Positions 1 to 11,445 of a stretch of 64,000 nucleotides of DNA are shown here, one piece after another (position 1 is the stretch's first letter; every line of letters begins with the position of its first letter). Both the position numbers and the translations under genes were made by a program. The notes beneath the pieces are model-generated. The model worked only from the letters and a program-made list of their open reading frames with translations, had not been told where the DNA came from and ran no database searches. The stretch covers positions 241,044,422 to 241,108,421 of the forward strand of contig NC_081406.1 of the NCBI RefSeq assembly GCF_030272615.1, given 5' to 3'. This DNA is from Cryptomeria japonica. Lineage: Eukaryota > Streptophyta > Pinopsida > Cupressales > Cupressaceae.

Positions 1-1280
1 GATCTCAAGGCCCTAGAGTGGGGGTCAAATGTGGCAGTAGGGACTGGGTTCCGAAAGTGTGCTCATGTGGAGCCGAGCCATGAGGCGAGTCCAAGAGGGT
101 GACAAAGATGGATGAGTTGCATGACCGAAAAGAGGACATGGTCCGTAGGCGAGTTGTTCTGGGAGCACAGCCGAGTTGAAGGAGAGTTCAACGACCAAGG
201 ATATTGGTTTGGACCATGGAGCGAAGAGCTTGGTGCCCAAGTAGGAGTGCAAGGTGTTTTGCCAGTCTAAGAGGCTTAAACTGAGTGTTTGCATGGAGCT
301 GGTTATTGTGCATAGGATGTACAGGGAACCGGGTTCACCAGTGAAGCCATGTAGGCATAGGCCAGGGGCCCAAAGCAATGTGACTTAGAGTCCTCATTCA
401 GGAAGAGGTTCTGAGTGGTGTACTGGGTAAGCCATCGCAGGCTCATGAGAGAGTCAGTGGTGCGCCAAGTTGAGTTCCGAAGGAGACAGGGTCTTCATGG
501 ATCAGGAGTCTATATGTGAAGCTATCGCCAGGGGCAAGGTGCAGTGGTATCTGTACTAGTGTTTCAAGAGTGGACGTGATCTAGGGGCAGGAACTTGTAA
601 TCGGATGCTTGGGAAGTATTCAGGATAGTGACCAGCGACAGAGTTGGAATTGTTTGTAGATTGAGCCAGGGGCCGTCTCTTCATAACAATAAAGCTATCT
701 ATTGCCCCAGTGTTGTGTTCATTGTGTGGAGATGGACAAACAGGAAGCTAGCTCAGGGAGTCTAGTCGCCCCATGAGATATGTTTGGTGCTCGAGGGTTC
801 AGAGGAGCTGAGGGAGGCCTACATGGGGCGCCAGTGTTGTGGGAGTACTGGGCATGCTTAGGGAGTGTGCAGAGTTGGAGTCGGAGGACTTAAGGAGTTC
901 TGGATGGGTCAGTGCTAGTAGTCAGGGTCTTATGGGGGACTCCAGAAGACGAAGGCATCGAAGAGACCTATAAGCTTGTACCAGGGGTGCAAGGATGGTG
1001 GGACAAGACAGTGCTAGAGTAGAGTCAGGGACTTGAAGGGAGTGCTAGGAGCATCAGGATGAAAGAAACCCGTGAGAGGGTTGGCATGCACTTCTATTCC
1101 GCATGGGTGTGTGTTAATGTGGTCAGGTGGTGGACACTTGAAAAGGTATGGCGTAGTCTGGAAACAAGAAAGGACTTGTCCGCAATGGAAGTCGTGAGTA
1201 AGGTTTACCAGTGCCGCATGAGGTTGGACCTCCTTTGGAAGGAAAAAGCTTGTTTGGGCAGCAGGTCGGTCTAGCCCCGT
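1..1280. other. Noncoding, GC-richer segment joined to the truncated NLR1
   Basis: No convincing gene on either strand: the open frames are short and resemble nothing I know. Base composition is visibly richer in G and C than the rest of the window. Near 824-846 there is a GGGGCGCCAGTGTTGTGGGA string that resembles the primer-binding sites of Athila/Tat-type gypsy elements, so this may be a fragment of such an element. That is a weak inference. NLR homology starts abruptly at about 1281, so this block replaces the missing 5' end of NLR1. Confidence 0.4.
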
Positions 1281-2575
1281 GACATATCTGATCTCCAGAG
1301 GCGCATTTGCATGAGAATTGAATTGCCTTGGCGATCCAATTCGAGCATTGACGAAGCCGCAGGGTTGTTGCATTCAGTTTTCAAGGAGAAGCCACTGCTA
1401 CTCAATTTGGAGGATGTATGGAAAAGAATAGATATTTCCAAACTGGGAATTTGTCCTCCTAGTAATAAAATAAAAATTGTACTGACTTCCAGAGATAAAG
1501 AGGTGTGCAGGAGCATGAAAGCAGACAAGATGATTGCAATGAAGCAACTGTCGCAGGAAGATGGCTGGGAGCTTTTCTGCAGAGGAGCTTTCCAAGCCGG
1601 CGAGGATCAGAATATGGATAGCGAGATTGAGCCCTTAGCTAGAAGCATTGCAAAGGAATGTAAAGGACATCCCTTGGCCATTAAGACGCTTGCTCAGACA
1701 GTGCCGCATCTTCACAACAGTTCCCCGTCTGAATGAGAATATGTTCTCAATCAGCTAAAGGCGATCGATACCCAATTCTATCGCATTCATGAAGAGATTG
1801 TGAGGGAATTATTCAAGCCATTAAAGCACAGCTATAATGCTCTGGAATTAGAAGAGCTCGGGCTTTGTTTCCTGTACATGGTTGCCTACAGAGAAGACGA
1901 GGAAATCGACGCGGATGACTTGATACAATTGTGGTTGGCAGAGGGCCTGGTGAAAACTAGAGAGGAGGGGCGTCACGGTTTTCTCAAGAACTTGGCGAAC
2001 CGATGTTTGGTTGAGGTTGAGGTTACAGAGGAAAATGGGTATCACATACGGAAAGTGAAAATCCACGATGTGCTCAGAGATATGGCAGTACATGTCGCTG
2101 AGGTCGACCAGAATATCCTGTTCCGTGCACGTCAGAGTTTAACAGAGTTTCCAAAGTCTGCAAGAGCAACATCGGTGAGGATATCAGTGATGCATAACCG
2201 TATCAGAATTCTGCCTGAAAGTGTTGATTGTGTGAAGTTAGTGGCTCTGTTGTTGAGCTGGAACACAGTTGAGGAGGTCCCAGAGGGCTTTCTGGAGAAG
2301 CTGAATATGTTAAAGGTGCTTGGTCTCAGCTACACGCCCATCAAATTCTTGCTGACGTCCATCCACCAACTGACGCATCTCCTCTATCTGCAGCTTTCAA
2401 ATACCCAGATTAAGGTAATCCCTCATCAAACATTTGAGCTGAGTAGACTGCAGTTTTTAGATCTTTCTTTCTCCCCTCTGAAAAATATTCCGTCCATGAT
2501 AAAAAAGCTGAAAAGTCTCCAAACTCTTAAGTTAGCCCACTGTTATGATTTGGAGTTCGTTTCATGCGACATATC
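1281..2575 (+). pseudogene. NLR1, 5' part: truncated CNL resistance-gene relic (NB-ARC to LRR)
   Basis: Plant CNL proteins are intracellular immune receptors whose NB-ARC domain is an ATP/ADP switch. This relic aligns in one frame with NLR3 from about NLR3 residue 215 onward. The coiled coil and the P-loop are therefore missing, and unrelated DNA takes their place. What remains: kinase 2 (changed to LLLNLEDVW, where NLR3 has LLLILDDVW), the TSRDKEVC motif, GHPLAI, the LKHSYNAL and CFLYM segments, an MHD-type KIHDVLRDM motif, then LRRs. An in-frame TGA at 1734-1736 replaces a tryptophan codon conserved in the other copies. The LRR region stops at 2575, where a copia LTR begins, and resumes at 7581. 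It cannot give a working receptor. Confidence 0.9.
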
Positions 2576-2994
2576 TGTTGATAACTTATGCTACTCTAGC
2601 ATGCAGCTTCATGCAACTCAAACTGTTTTTAGACTTGACCACCATACACCAGCATGCAGCTAGATTAATTTAGTTAATAGTTTTTTATTTTTTATGCAAA
2701 TAAAGTATTGAATGCTATGCATGCTCTCTATTTTTAGTGTATGTTTTATTTTTAGAGATCTTGTTTTACAAGCAGATAATAATCTATAAATATGTAAGCT
2801 TTGTATTGTTTTAATTATGCTGCAATAAAAGAAATTGGTATGTGTAATTCCAAAAAATAGGGCACTTTATTTTTTATTCTGAATTGTGATTTCTTTTTGC
2901 AATTTATTCTTTTGCTGTTATTGTTTGCTCTCTCTATTATTAATTTTGTTAATCAGCTGGTTCAGAGAGGATAGGTTAGGTTCAAAATTCTACA
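2576..2994 (+). repeat. 5' LTR of the NLR1 copia element
   Basis: Starts TGTTGATAAC and ends TTCTACA just before the PBS (419 bp). Compared with the 3' LTR it lacks a block of roughly 80 bp that lies between two GCATGCTATGC copies in the 3' LTR. Confidence 0.88.
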
Positions 2995-2996
2995 AG

Positions 2997-3008
2997 TGGT
3001 ATCAGAGC
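2997..3008 (+). other. Primer-binding site (initiator-Met tRNA)
   Basis: TGGTATCAGAGC lies two bases after the LTR end. This is the standard plant initiator-Met PBS. Confidence 0.93.
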
Positions 3009-3062
3009 AAGTAAATTGTTTTGGGTTAAAGTTTTATTGTTGAAATTTCGCCAAAGTTAATC

Positions 3063-3940
3063 ATGTCGAATTCTAACCATATGCCCATTCCAGAATTTGA
3101 TGGGAATGATTATGATTATTGGTGCATTAAGGTGCTGACCTTTTTTATTGGAAAAGATTTGTGGGAGATTATTGAATTAGGTTATGAGGAGCCAGCTGAT
3201 TGGAATACCCTTACAGCCAATGAAAGAACAACAAGAAAAGAAGCAAGGAAAAATAATGCTCAAGCTTTGTTTCACATTCAAATAGCTCTTGATAAGAGCT
3301 TATTTCCAAGAATATCGGGAGCAACAACTGGCAAAGATGCCTAGAACTCTCTGCAAGAAGCTTACCAGGGTAGTGATCAAGTTAAGGTGGTCAAGCTTCA
3401 AACATTGAAGCGAGAGTTCGAGAATTTGAAGATGCAAGAAGCTGAAAGTATAAGTGATTATTGTGTTAGAGTCAAAGATGTGGTCAATAAAATGGCTACA
3501 CTTGGGGAAATTGTAAGCAATGAAGTTTTGATAAAAAAGGTGTTGAGATCTTTGACACCTAGATGGAATCATGTAGCAATAATCATAGAAGAAAGCAAAG
3601 ATTTGACAAAACTACAGTTTGATCAACTGGTTGGATCCCTGATGTCTCATGAAGAAAGATTGAAAGATTCTTTCGAAGGTGTAAAGAAGGCATTTTCTTC
3701 TAAATTGCTAATCACAAAAAATGAAGATGCAAGCAGCAGTAGTGCCAAAATCAATCAAGGCCAAGGTAAAGGGCAAAACCAAAATTCTTCAATAGGTAGA
3801 GGAAGAGGTGGCTCAAGAGGAAGAGGTGGTTTCAGAGGAAGAGATAGAGGCAGATTTGATAAGAGAAATATTCAATGTTACCATTGTAATTAATAGGTAT
3901 GGCCACTTTGAAAGAGAATGCAGATTGAAAGAAGGTAAAA
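3063..3940 (+). pseudogene. copia gag
   Basis: The frame opens with an ATG and the motif PEFDGNDYDYWCIKV, typical of copia Gag N-termini. A Gag core follows (NLKMQEAESISDY, KVLRSLTPRWNHV), then an RGRGG-rich basic segment and a CCHC zinc knuckle that would package RNA. A TAG at 3342-3344 interrupts the frame. A frameshift falls inside the zinc knuckle, so its first cysteines (CYHCN) and its HFEREC half are in different frames. Confidence 0.9.
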
Positions 3941-6900
3941 GTGCTAACTATACTGAAGAAAGTAGTGAGAATCCTCCTGATTGCTTATTTTTATCTTATG
4001 CCAAGGGTGGAAATACTAGTAAAGATGTTTGGTACCTAGATTTTGGATGCTCTAACCATATGACATGGAATGAGAAGTTGTTCTCAGCAAAGGATGGAAT
4101 TTTCAAATCCAAGATCCAGCTTGGTGATGATAAATCATTGGAGGTTGCTACCAAATGAGCTATGTACGTCCAAACAAAAGAAGGTATAAAGAGTATTCAT
4201 GATATTTATTATACTCCACAATTGAAACACAATTTGTTAAGTGTTGGACAGCTATGTGAGAAAAATTATAAAGTAGTATTTGAGAATAAGAAATGTACAA
4301 TCTATGATAAGAATAAGGGTAATAGGGTGATCACTGTTGTTCCTATGACAAGAAATAGGATGTTCCCCTTGAGGTTTGGTGAACATAACAACAATTTGGC
4401 AAATATGGCTTATGAGGATTCAAGTTGGTTATGGCATCTCAGGTATGGGCATTTAAATTTTCATAGTTTGAAGTTTCTAACATCCTATGCATTAGTTTCT
4501 GGTTTGCCCAAGGTTGAGGAACACAAGGAGGTTTGTGAAGGTTGTGCTAAAGGAAAGCATGCAAGGGAAAAGTTTCCAAAGGGCAATGCATGGAGGGCTC
4601 ATCACCCACTTCAGCTTGTTCATTTAGATATAGGTGGTCCTATGCAGACTAAGAGTTTGGGTAAGTCATCATATTTCATCACTTTTATTGATGATTACTG
4701 ATGAAATTGTTGGGTTTATTTTTTCAAAGGCCAAGGATGAAGCCCTAGATACATTCAAGAAGTTTAAAGCCCTTTGTGGAAAATGAGAAAGGATGCAAGA
4801 TCAAGTGTTTAAAGACTGATCGTGGAGGATAATTTTGCTCAAAGGCTTTCCAGAGTTAATGTGATCTTAATGGCACCAAGATGCAACTCACAAATACATA
4901 CACACCTCAATATAATGGAGTAGCTAAAAGGAAAAATCATATTGTAGTTGAAATGGCAAGGTGCATGTTACAGACCAAGGAATTGAGCAATTTTTATTGG
5001 GGAGATGCAGTTGCTATAGTGGTATACATCCTCAACTGTAGCCCCACCAATGCACTAGAAAAGATGACTCCTTATGAAGCTTGGTATGGAAAAATGCCTA
5101 ATGTTTAATCATTTCAAAGTTTTTGGTTGTTTGGCTTATGTGCATGTACGTGATCAGAATAGATAGAAGTTAGATGCAAAGAGTGAGTCATGTATTTTTA
5201 TTGGGTATAGTGAGAAAAGCAAGGCTTATAGATTGTATAATCCCCTCACTAACAAGCTTATTGTCTTAAGAGATATGATTTTTGAAGAAGGGGGAGTTTA
5301 TGGTCATCAAAAAGGCCATGTTGAGAAGCCAAAATCTATTTTGAATGATGATATAATTGCTGATATTGATCATTAGTAGCCAACTAATGTTTCTATATCT
5401 AGTGGTTTAACTCCACCAAGCAGCCCTTCATCAAGTTTTTCGGTACCAAGTTCAAGTCTAGCTTCTTCTCCAAGTTCTACAAGGAAGGTAAGGAGATTGA
5501 GTGATATCTACACGAGGAGTGGAAATCATGTATATGAAGAAAACCCAAAAGGTGAGACAGTGAATTTTACTTTATTAGCCAAGGCTGATTTTGACCCATC
5601 ATGTTTTGAAGATGCATGTACTAATGAGGTTTGGGTGCAAGCCATGGAAGAAGAAATGGATTCCATTCATAGGAATGACACTTGGGAGTTGACAGAGCTT
5701 CCGCATGACAAGAAAAAGATTGGCCCCAAATGGGTCTACAAGACTAAGTTTAACAGTGATGGGAGTGTTGAAAGACACAAGGCAAGATTAGATGCTAAAG
5801 GCTTCACATAGAAGTATGGAATTGATTAGGAAGAGACATTTGCACCAATAGCAAGACAAGAGACCATAAGAATGTTGATTTCATTAGCAACTCAGAAGAA
5901 GTGGAGCATACATCATATGGACGTGAAAAGTGCCTTCTTGAATAGGTACTTAGAAGAGAAAGTATTTGTGGAACAACCACAAGGTTTTGAAGTGGAAGGA
6001 AAAGAGAATTATGTCAACAAGTTGAAGAAGGCTTTGTATGACCTCAAGCAAGCACCAAGAGCATGGTATGCCAGGATTGATAGATACTTTCACGAGAATG
6101 GCTTCTAGAGAAGTAAGAGTGATCCTACCCTTTACTACAAACAAGAAGGTACTGATATTCTCATCATAAGTTTGTATGTTGATGATCTTTTGTATATGGG
6201 TAGTAGTTCTAAGATGAAAGATTAATTTAAAGCTACTATGATGAAATAATTTGAGATGAAAGATCTTGGTCTAATGAAATATTTTCTAGGAATGGAGGTT
6301 TATCAAAAGATGATATTTTCATTTGTCAAACAAAGTATGCACATGATATGCTAAAGAAATTTAATATGACTGATTGTAACCCTACCTCCACTCCAAGTGC
6401 TCATGGAGTTTTGTTATGTAGAGATGATGGTGCTCATTTAGTTGATGAGATAGCTTACAAAAGTATTATGGGGAGCTTGATGTTTCTAACCCACACGAGC
6501 CCTGATATTGCCTATTCAGTTTCACTTGTTTCAAGGTATATGACAAATGCATCCGAAATGCATATGAAGGCAGGAAGGAGCATTTTGAGGTATGTGAAAG
6601 GGAATTTAAATTTTGGTATTCATTGCTACTCTTCTGAAAAGTTCAATCTTGTAGGCTTTAGTGATTCAGATTGGGGAGGTAGTATGGATGACCGCAAATC
6701 TACATCTGGGAACTATTTTTCTTTTGGTTCTGGTTTGATTATGTGGAGCTCAAAAAAACTAAGCATTGTTGCCCTCTCATCTACAAAAATAGAGTATGTT
6801 GCAATTACCTTGGCAGGTACACAAGCTCTTTGACTCAAAGAGTTTTAGAAGAAATTGGAGAAAAACAAAATCAGCCTACAGTAATTTATTGTGACAATGT

Positions 6901-7087
6901 GAGTGCCATCAATTTAGCTAAGAATCTGGTTCATCACAATAGAACAAAGCATTTTGATATGAAATATCACTTCATATGAGATTTGGTGCAGAAGAAGGAT
7001 GTTGAATTGAAGCACATCAACACCCAGGATCAGCTAGTGGATATATTCACCAAAGCGGTTGCAAAAGCTAAGTTTATAGTACTATGA
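3941..7087 (+). pseudogene. copia pol (protease, integrase, RT, RNase H)
   Basis: Protease remnant WYLDFGCSNHMT near 4030-4070: the usual Asp-Ser-Gly reads Asp-Phe-Gly, so the active site is damaged. GAG-pre-integrase follows (LWHLRYGHLN, CEGCAKGKHA), then an integrase core with the first Asp in HLDIGGPM and the FIDDY segment. Integrase is then broken near 4700-4880 by stops and frameshifts. Reverse transcriptase is recognisable by HHMDVKSAFLN, LYDLKQAPRAWY and the catalytic YVDDLL near 6178. RNase H shows FSDSDWGGSMDDRKSTSG, ALSSTKIEY and YCDNVSAINLAKN. There are at least eight in-frame stops or frame changes. Confidence 0.92.
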
Positions 7088-7111
7088 GATAAGATTGTGA
7101 TCCCTCTTAGC

Positions 7112-7125
7112 ATCAAGGGGGAGTA
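7112..7125 (+). other. Polypurine tract of the copia element
   Basis: ATCAAGGGGGAGTA directly before the 3' LTR is the expected plus-strand primer for reverse transcription. Confidence 0.85.
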
Positions 7126-7580
7126 TGTTGATAACTAATGCTGCTCTAGCATGCAGCTCCATGCAACTCAAACTGGTTTTTAGACTCCACCACCATACAC
7201 CAGCATGCAGCTAGATTAATTTAGTTAATAGTTTTTTATTTCTCATGCAAATAAAGCATGCTATGCGTGTAGTTAGATTATTATTAGATTAGAGATTTCT
7301 TTAAAACTGTTGGTTTCTCTTTTCACCAAATATTGCATGCTATGCATGCTCTCTATTTTTAGTGTATGATTTATTTTTAGAGACCTTGCTTTTACAAGCA
7401 GATAATAATCTATAAATATGTAAGCTTTGTATTCTTTTAATTATGCTGCAATAAAAGAAATTGGTGTGTGCAATTCCAAAAAATAGGGCACTTTGTTTTT
7501 ATTCAGAATTGTGATTTATTTTTGCAATTTATTCTTTTACTGTTATTGTTTGCTCTCTATTATTATTTTTGTTAATCAGC
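7126..7580 (+). repeat. 3' LTR of the NLR1 copia element, 3' end deleted
   Basis: Starts TGTTGATAACTAATG and matches the 5' LTR through GTTAATCAGC. It then passes directly into NLR1 sequence (AGAGCTTGACTTCTGG), so about 37 bp of the LTR end are missing. Confidence 0.88.
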
Positions 7581-8314
7581 AGAGCTTGACTTCTGGAAGT
7601 TGACATTGTTTGGAAATTCACGGGATGTAAGAGTAGGATGAGAATCAAGGGAAGCTTCCTTGCAAGACGTATGCAAACTCCATCGTCTGAAGCATCTGCA
7701 TCTAATCCTCAAATCCCAAATTGAGGAGAAAACAGTGGGGAATGTTGTGGAGCTTCAAGAACTTTGGCTGCTTTGGATGCCCGAAGTCCATCAGACATAT
7801 CTTCCCACTGACATGTGGGCCATGCACAGATTGGAGAGGCTCCACCTGTATAATTGTCACATTAAAGAAACCCCATGTTAAAGGAACCCCTAATTTGTTC
7901 CCACAATTAAAAAATCTCAAATGCTTAAAGCTGAAGTCTTCTCAAATACTGCTCACTCTTTCCGGATTAGGGTTAGCAAGACTGTCCAATTTGAATGAAA
8001 TAGATATTGAGGAATGCCTTCTGCTCACGAAGTTGGGAGAAGATTTTGGGAGGAAAGGTTGCTTTCCGAGGCTGCGCAAGCTCAAACTGTGGATGTTACC
8101 TTCTCTGGAGAGTGTGTGTAGTTTCATCGAAGAAGGGGCTCTTCCCATGTTGCAGACTTTGACTATATTCCGTTGTATGAAAGTTAAAGTACTGCCAAGA
8201 TAATCTCAATTCTGTGGAGTAGATCAAAGGAGAGAAAGAATGGTGGAATGAAGAGATGAAGAAACATTTTCATACGTGGAAATCGTAGAAATCCATGATA
8301 ACTATCATGTTTAA
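7581..8314 (+). pseudogene. NLR1, 3' part: C-terminal LRRs
   Basis: Continues the LRR region of NLR1 after the copia insertion. It aligns with NLR3 from SLQDVCKL through the C-terminal LRRs (CFPRLRKLKLWMLPSLES) and the ends VEIHDNYHV. New lesions: a stop just after the junction, and a 16-bp local duplication near 7862-7891 (two copies of TTAAAG-AACCCC) that shifts the frame. Deletions after KVKVLPR remove most of the last 40 residues. The conserved tryptophan at LQELWLLW, which is a stop in NLR3, is intact here. Confidence 0.9.
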
Positions 8315-9506
8315 ACCACAGTTTTCCTGTAACTAAGAACCATGAAGTAAATTGCTTGCACTAATTATAGGCTGTTTATTTTGCGAATTATTGCTTGTGC
8401 GTAATTATGTAATAAATAACTTTATGCTATGAAAAGTTTGTGGAGTTTGTAATTATAGCATCGTGTTGTAAGAAATTACTATATATAATTTTTAAAACCG
8501 TGGTTAGTTTTTATTTTGTAAATCTAATTAATTATGTTGTACGTATTTCTTTTATGAAGTTGTATAGCTTAAATTGCTAGATCAACGGTTCGATCTATTA
8601 GAAAAGGGATGCAAGTGATGAAAGATATATCAGTTGTTCGTTTTCATTATCTCCAAAATTTGTAGATTGTCATGTGTAGGACCTCTAACACAATTATATG
8701 ACAAATGACTGCACAAAAATCTGTCTTGATGACCTCACTTCTTGTTACAATGTGTGCTGACCTCAATTGTTGTTTTAATATGGAAAGAGAAAGCATTGAA
8801 TACGTTAATTTTATTCCATAGTCGTGAAAGACAAATCAAAAGCCCCTGTGATATCAATGTACTTTTTGGACTCAGTATTTACCAAAAGTACTTTGACTTA
8901 TCATTTACCTATTATTATGATTTCTTCACCATTCATAAAATAGACAACAATTATACTTTTCTATCATCTCTACTAGTTGATTTGTAACAACATCAATGTA
9001 TATTTAAGGCATCTTGGATATAGGGGTATAGGAGGCATCTATAGTAGCAATAATCTTTTCCACTATGACTTCTGATCGAGGCAAGACAAGTATGTGAATT
9101 TGATACTTATGAATAGGGTATAGCACTAACATGTTCGATTTTACAATAAAATTCACTATAACGAACCTCCAAGAACATAGGCCCCCTCTATTTTCCACTC
9201 CATTCGAGCCCAAGATATGTTAGAACACACTTAGGGTACGTTTAAAACACTACGAGAAAATACAAAGGATACTTTCATTGGTAATTGCAATCCCCACTCA
9301 ATGATGCTTGCTACTATCCAGCATGATGAAAAGTAGAGCCCATAATATATATATATACGAATTCAAGCAAATGAGTGCATAGAAGTGAATTGACATACAC
9401 TATGGATGTTAATATTTGAGAGATATCAAATTCCATCATTTCCATCCTCATAAAATTGAATGGTCACTAATTTCTATTGTCAAAGGTATGAGCCCCACTC
9501 TTTAGT
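8315..9506. other. NLR1 3' flank, then AT-rich spacer
   Basis: The first about 200 bp match the 3' flank of NLR2 (35880-36012, opposite strand). Shared words include TAGGCTGTTT-TTTTGCGAA and GTAATTATGTA-TAATAA, so this is retained 3' UTR or downstream sequence. The rest is AT-rich. The open frames are short and unlike known proteins, and I see no gene. Confidence 0.65.
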
Positions 9507-10292
9507 TGATGGTGCAAGAGCATCCCAGTTCTTGACAATCTTGCATCAACCAAAAATATTTATTTCTTTTTGTCTTTTGTTTTGTAGTTCAATGGTTCAT
9601 TCTGCATTTTCGTGCATTGGCTCATCGAACCTTGTGGAGTTGGATTTTGCTTGAGGGCATGATCATCTTCCTTATTCCTAAACCGCAGAACATTTGGAGC
9701 ATTTTTCAACAAGTTATCAATTCTGGATTATGAGATAGTTTTCTAGCACCGAAACCTCTTGGACCTATTTGCATTGGTGAATCTACTAGATCCCTTCGGT
9801 AGCTTGTAGAGCTCACTGCATTGATTCTGATGTTCTTTGGCATGTGGCTGACCTTTCCTTTGATCTGCAATTCATCCTTTGGATGTTTCAGAGGAATCTC
9901 TTTGGCGGAGGCTGACCTATTGGTTTTACACATTTGATCTTGTTGTTCGGTATTTGATCCCTTTTGGGCCGACCAGATCTTCTTGGACCGTATAAATCAT
10001 TTTAATTGAGCATTATAATTCAAATCCTAGGAATTCAGACAGAACATAGAAGGTAAATCCTAGATTTAGAGGTCTGGAGTTCACCTGTTCTATAATTAAG
10101 TATCTTTGTAGAAGGCTAGAAAACCAAATCTTGTAGCTTGGATGTTACTGGTTATCTGAAATAAGTTTTCATGATCTAATATATTCAATTCTACATTGCC
10201 TCCATCATATCCTCTTGTTTCCATTGTGTTTACTCTTGCTGCCTGGTCCGAATTGATCTCTTTGAGGTCCCTCCTAACTGAAGACTAGACCA
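9507..10292 (+). repeat. 5' LTR of the gypsy element
   Basis: Starts TGATGGTGCAAGAGCATCCC and ends AGACTAGACCA, two bases before the PBS (786 bp). It aligns along its length with 14977-15724. Confidence 0.88.
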
Positions 10293-10294
10293 AG

Positions 10295-10306
10295 TGGTAT
10301 CAGAGC
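10295..10306 (+). other. Primer-binding site (initiator-Met tRNA)
   Basis: TGGTATCAGAGC, two bases after the LTR end. Confidence 0.92.
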
Positions 10307-10401
10307 GAGATTTCATTCCAGAGATTGCATTGTCTTGAGAATTTTGTTGTAGGGTGGCAGAATGTGGATCCGACTTGTAGCTGCAAAGGACTGGCATAAA
10401 G

Positions 10402-11445
10402 ATGGCGCGAAGTGGAAATAGGAATGGTGGAGCATGTGGGAATGTAGACCCTTCTATGATGGAAATGTTGTGAGGAATTATAGCTCAGTTGGAATCTGTT
10501 GAGACAACCCAGAGAAGAGGCCAACATATTGAAGATGTAAGTGAAGATGATGAAGAAGAAGCACTGGCAAAACAAGTAGCAAATCCATCGGTGATTGATC
10601 CAGATGAAGAAAATTTCTTGAGGGTTTTGAGTAGGGCAAATACTAAATCACATTTTACCCCATCGGAGTATGATGGAAAATTGGATTCAGATGAATTAAT
10701 GGATTGGATCTCAGAGATGGAGAAGTATTTTGATTTTGAGAACACTGCAAAGGAAAGAAAGGTATGCATGTATTAGGTTGAAAGGTCATGCATCACTTTT
10801 GTGGGAACATTTGCAGGTTGATAGGCATAGAAGAGGTAAAGAGAAGACCAAAACATGGGAGAGGATGGTTGCTAAGTTAAAATCAAAATTTATGCCAGCT
10901 GATTATCAAGTAAATTTGTTTTGGAAGTTGCAGAACTTGAAGCAAAATGAATCTAGTGTGAAGGAGTACACCAAAGCATTCTACAAGTTGAATATTAGAT
11001 TTGGATATGTCGATGATGAGGCTGAACAAGTTGCAAGATATTTGAATGGATTGTGGATGTCTATACAAGATGAACTTAATTTGATCAAGTTGCAGAGTGT
11101 TGAAGAAGCTTACCAGTATGCCTTGAAAGTATAAGAGAATTTGAACAAAAGACATACACAGACACAAAGAGATAGAGGTGGAAGGTTTTTTGGAGGAAGA
11201 TTTCAAGGAGGAAGAGGATATTCCAGAGGAAGAGGAGCCTGTACAGATCAGAACAAGGACAAGGAAGTAAGCATAGATGGTAGTTCATACCGGAAGAATG
11301 ACAAAAGTTTCTACTAGAGGAGAGAACCTGGTGGCTACCGGAATGAGGGTTTTGGAAAGGATGACAAAATGAAAGACTCAGTGTTTATAGGAGCTTGGTA
11401 TAAGTGTGGAGGATAAGGACATTGTGCTTTTGAATGTAAGAAGAC
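10402..11445 (+). pseudogene. gypsy gag
   Basis: Begins at an ATG (MARSGNRNGG) soon after the PBS. An acidic segment follows (VSEDDEEEALAKQV), then the retrotransposon Gag core (LMDWISEMEKYFDF, WERMVAKLKSKFMP, VKEYTKAFYKL), an arginine/glycine-rich stretch and a zinc knuckle near 11395-11445 (YKCGG, GHCAFECKK). Breaks include a stop after SMMEML, a frameshift near 10760 and a stop inside the zinc knuckle. Confidence 0.88.

Larger units (their letters stand above)
2576..7580 (+). mobile_element. Ty1/copia retrotransposon inserted in NLR1 (degenerate)
   Basis: Both LTRs start TGTTGATAACT. The PBS follows the 5' LTR and a purine tract precedes the 3' LTR. The internal order is gag, protease, integrase, reverse transcriptase, RNase H, which is the copia order. 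Many stops and frameshifts make it inactive. The 3' LTR lacks about 37 bp of its end and runs straight into NLR1 sequence, about 22 bp of which is also lost, so no target-site duplication can be seen. Aligned stretches of the two LTRs differ by several percent by eye, so the insertion is not recent. Confidence 0.93.

Noticed and set aside
1014-1373. 119-codon open frame on the - strand crossing the NLR1 start
   Set aside because: It overlaps authentic NB-ARC sequence on the + strand and shows no motif.
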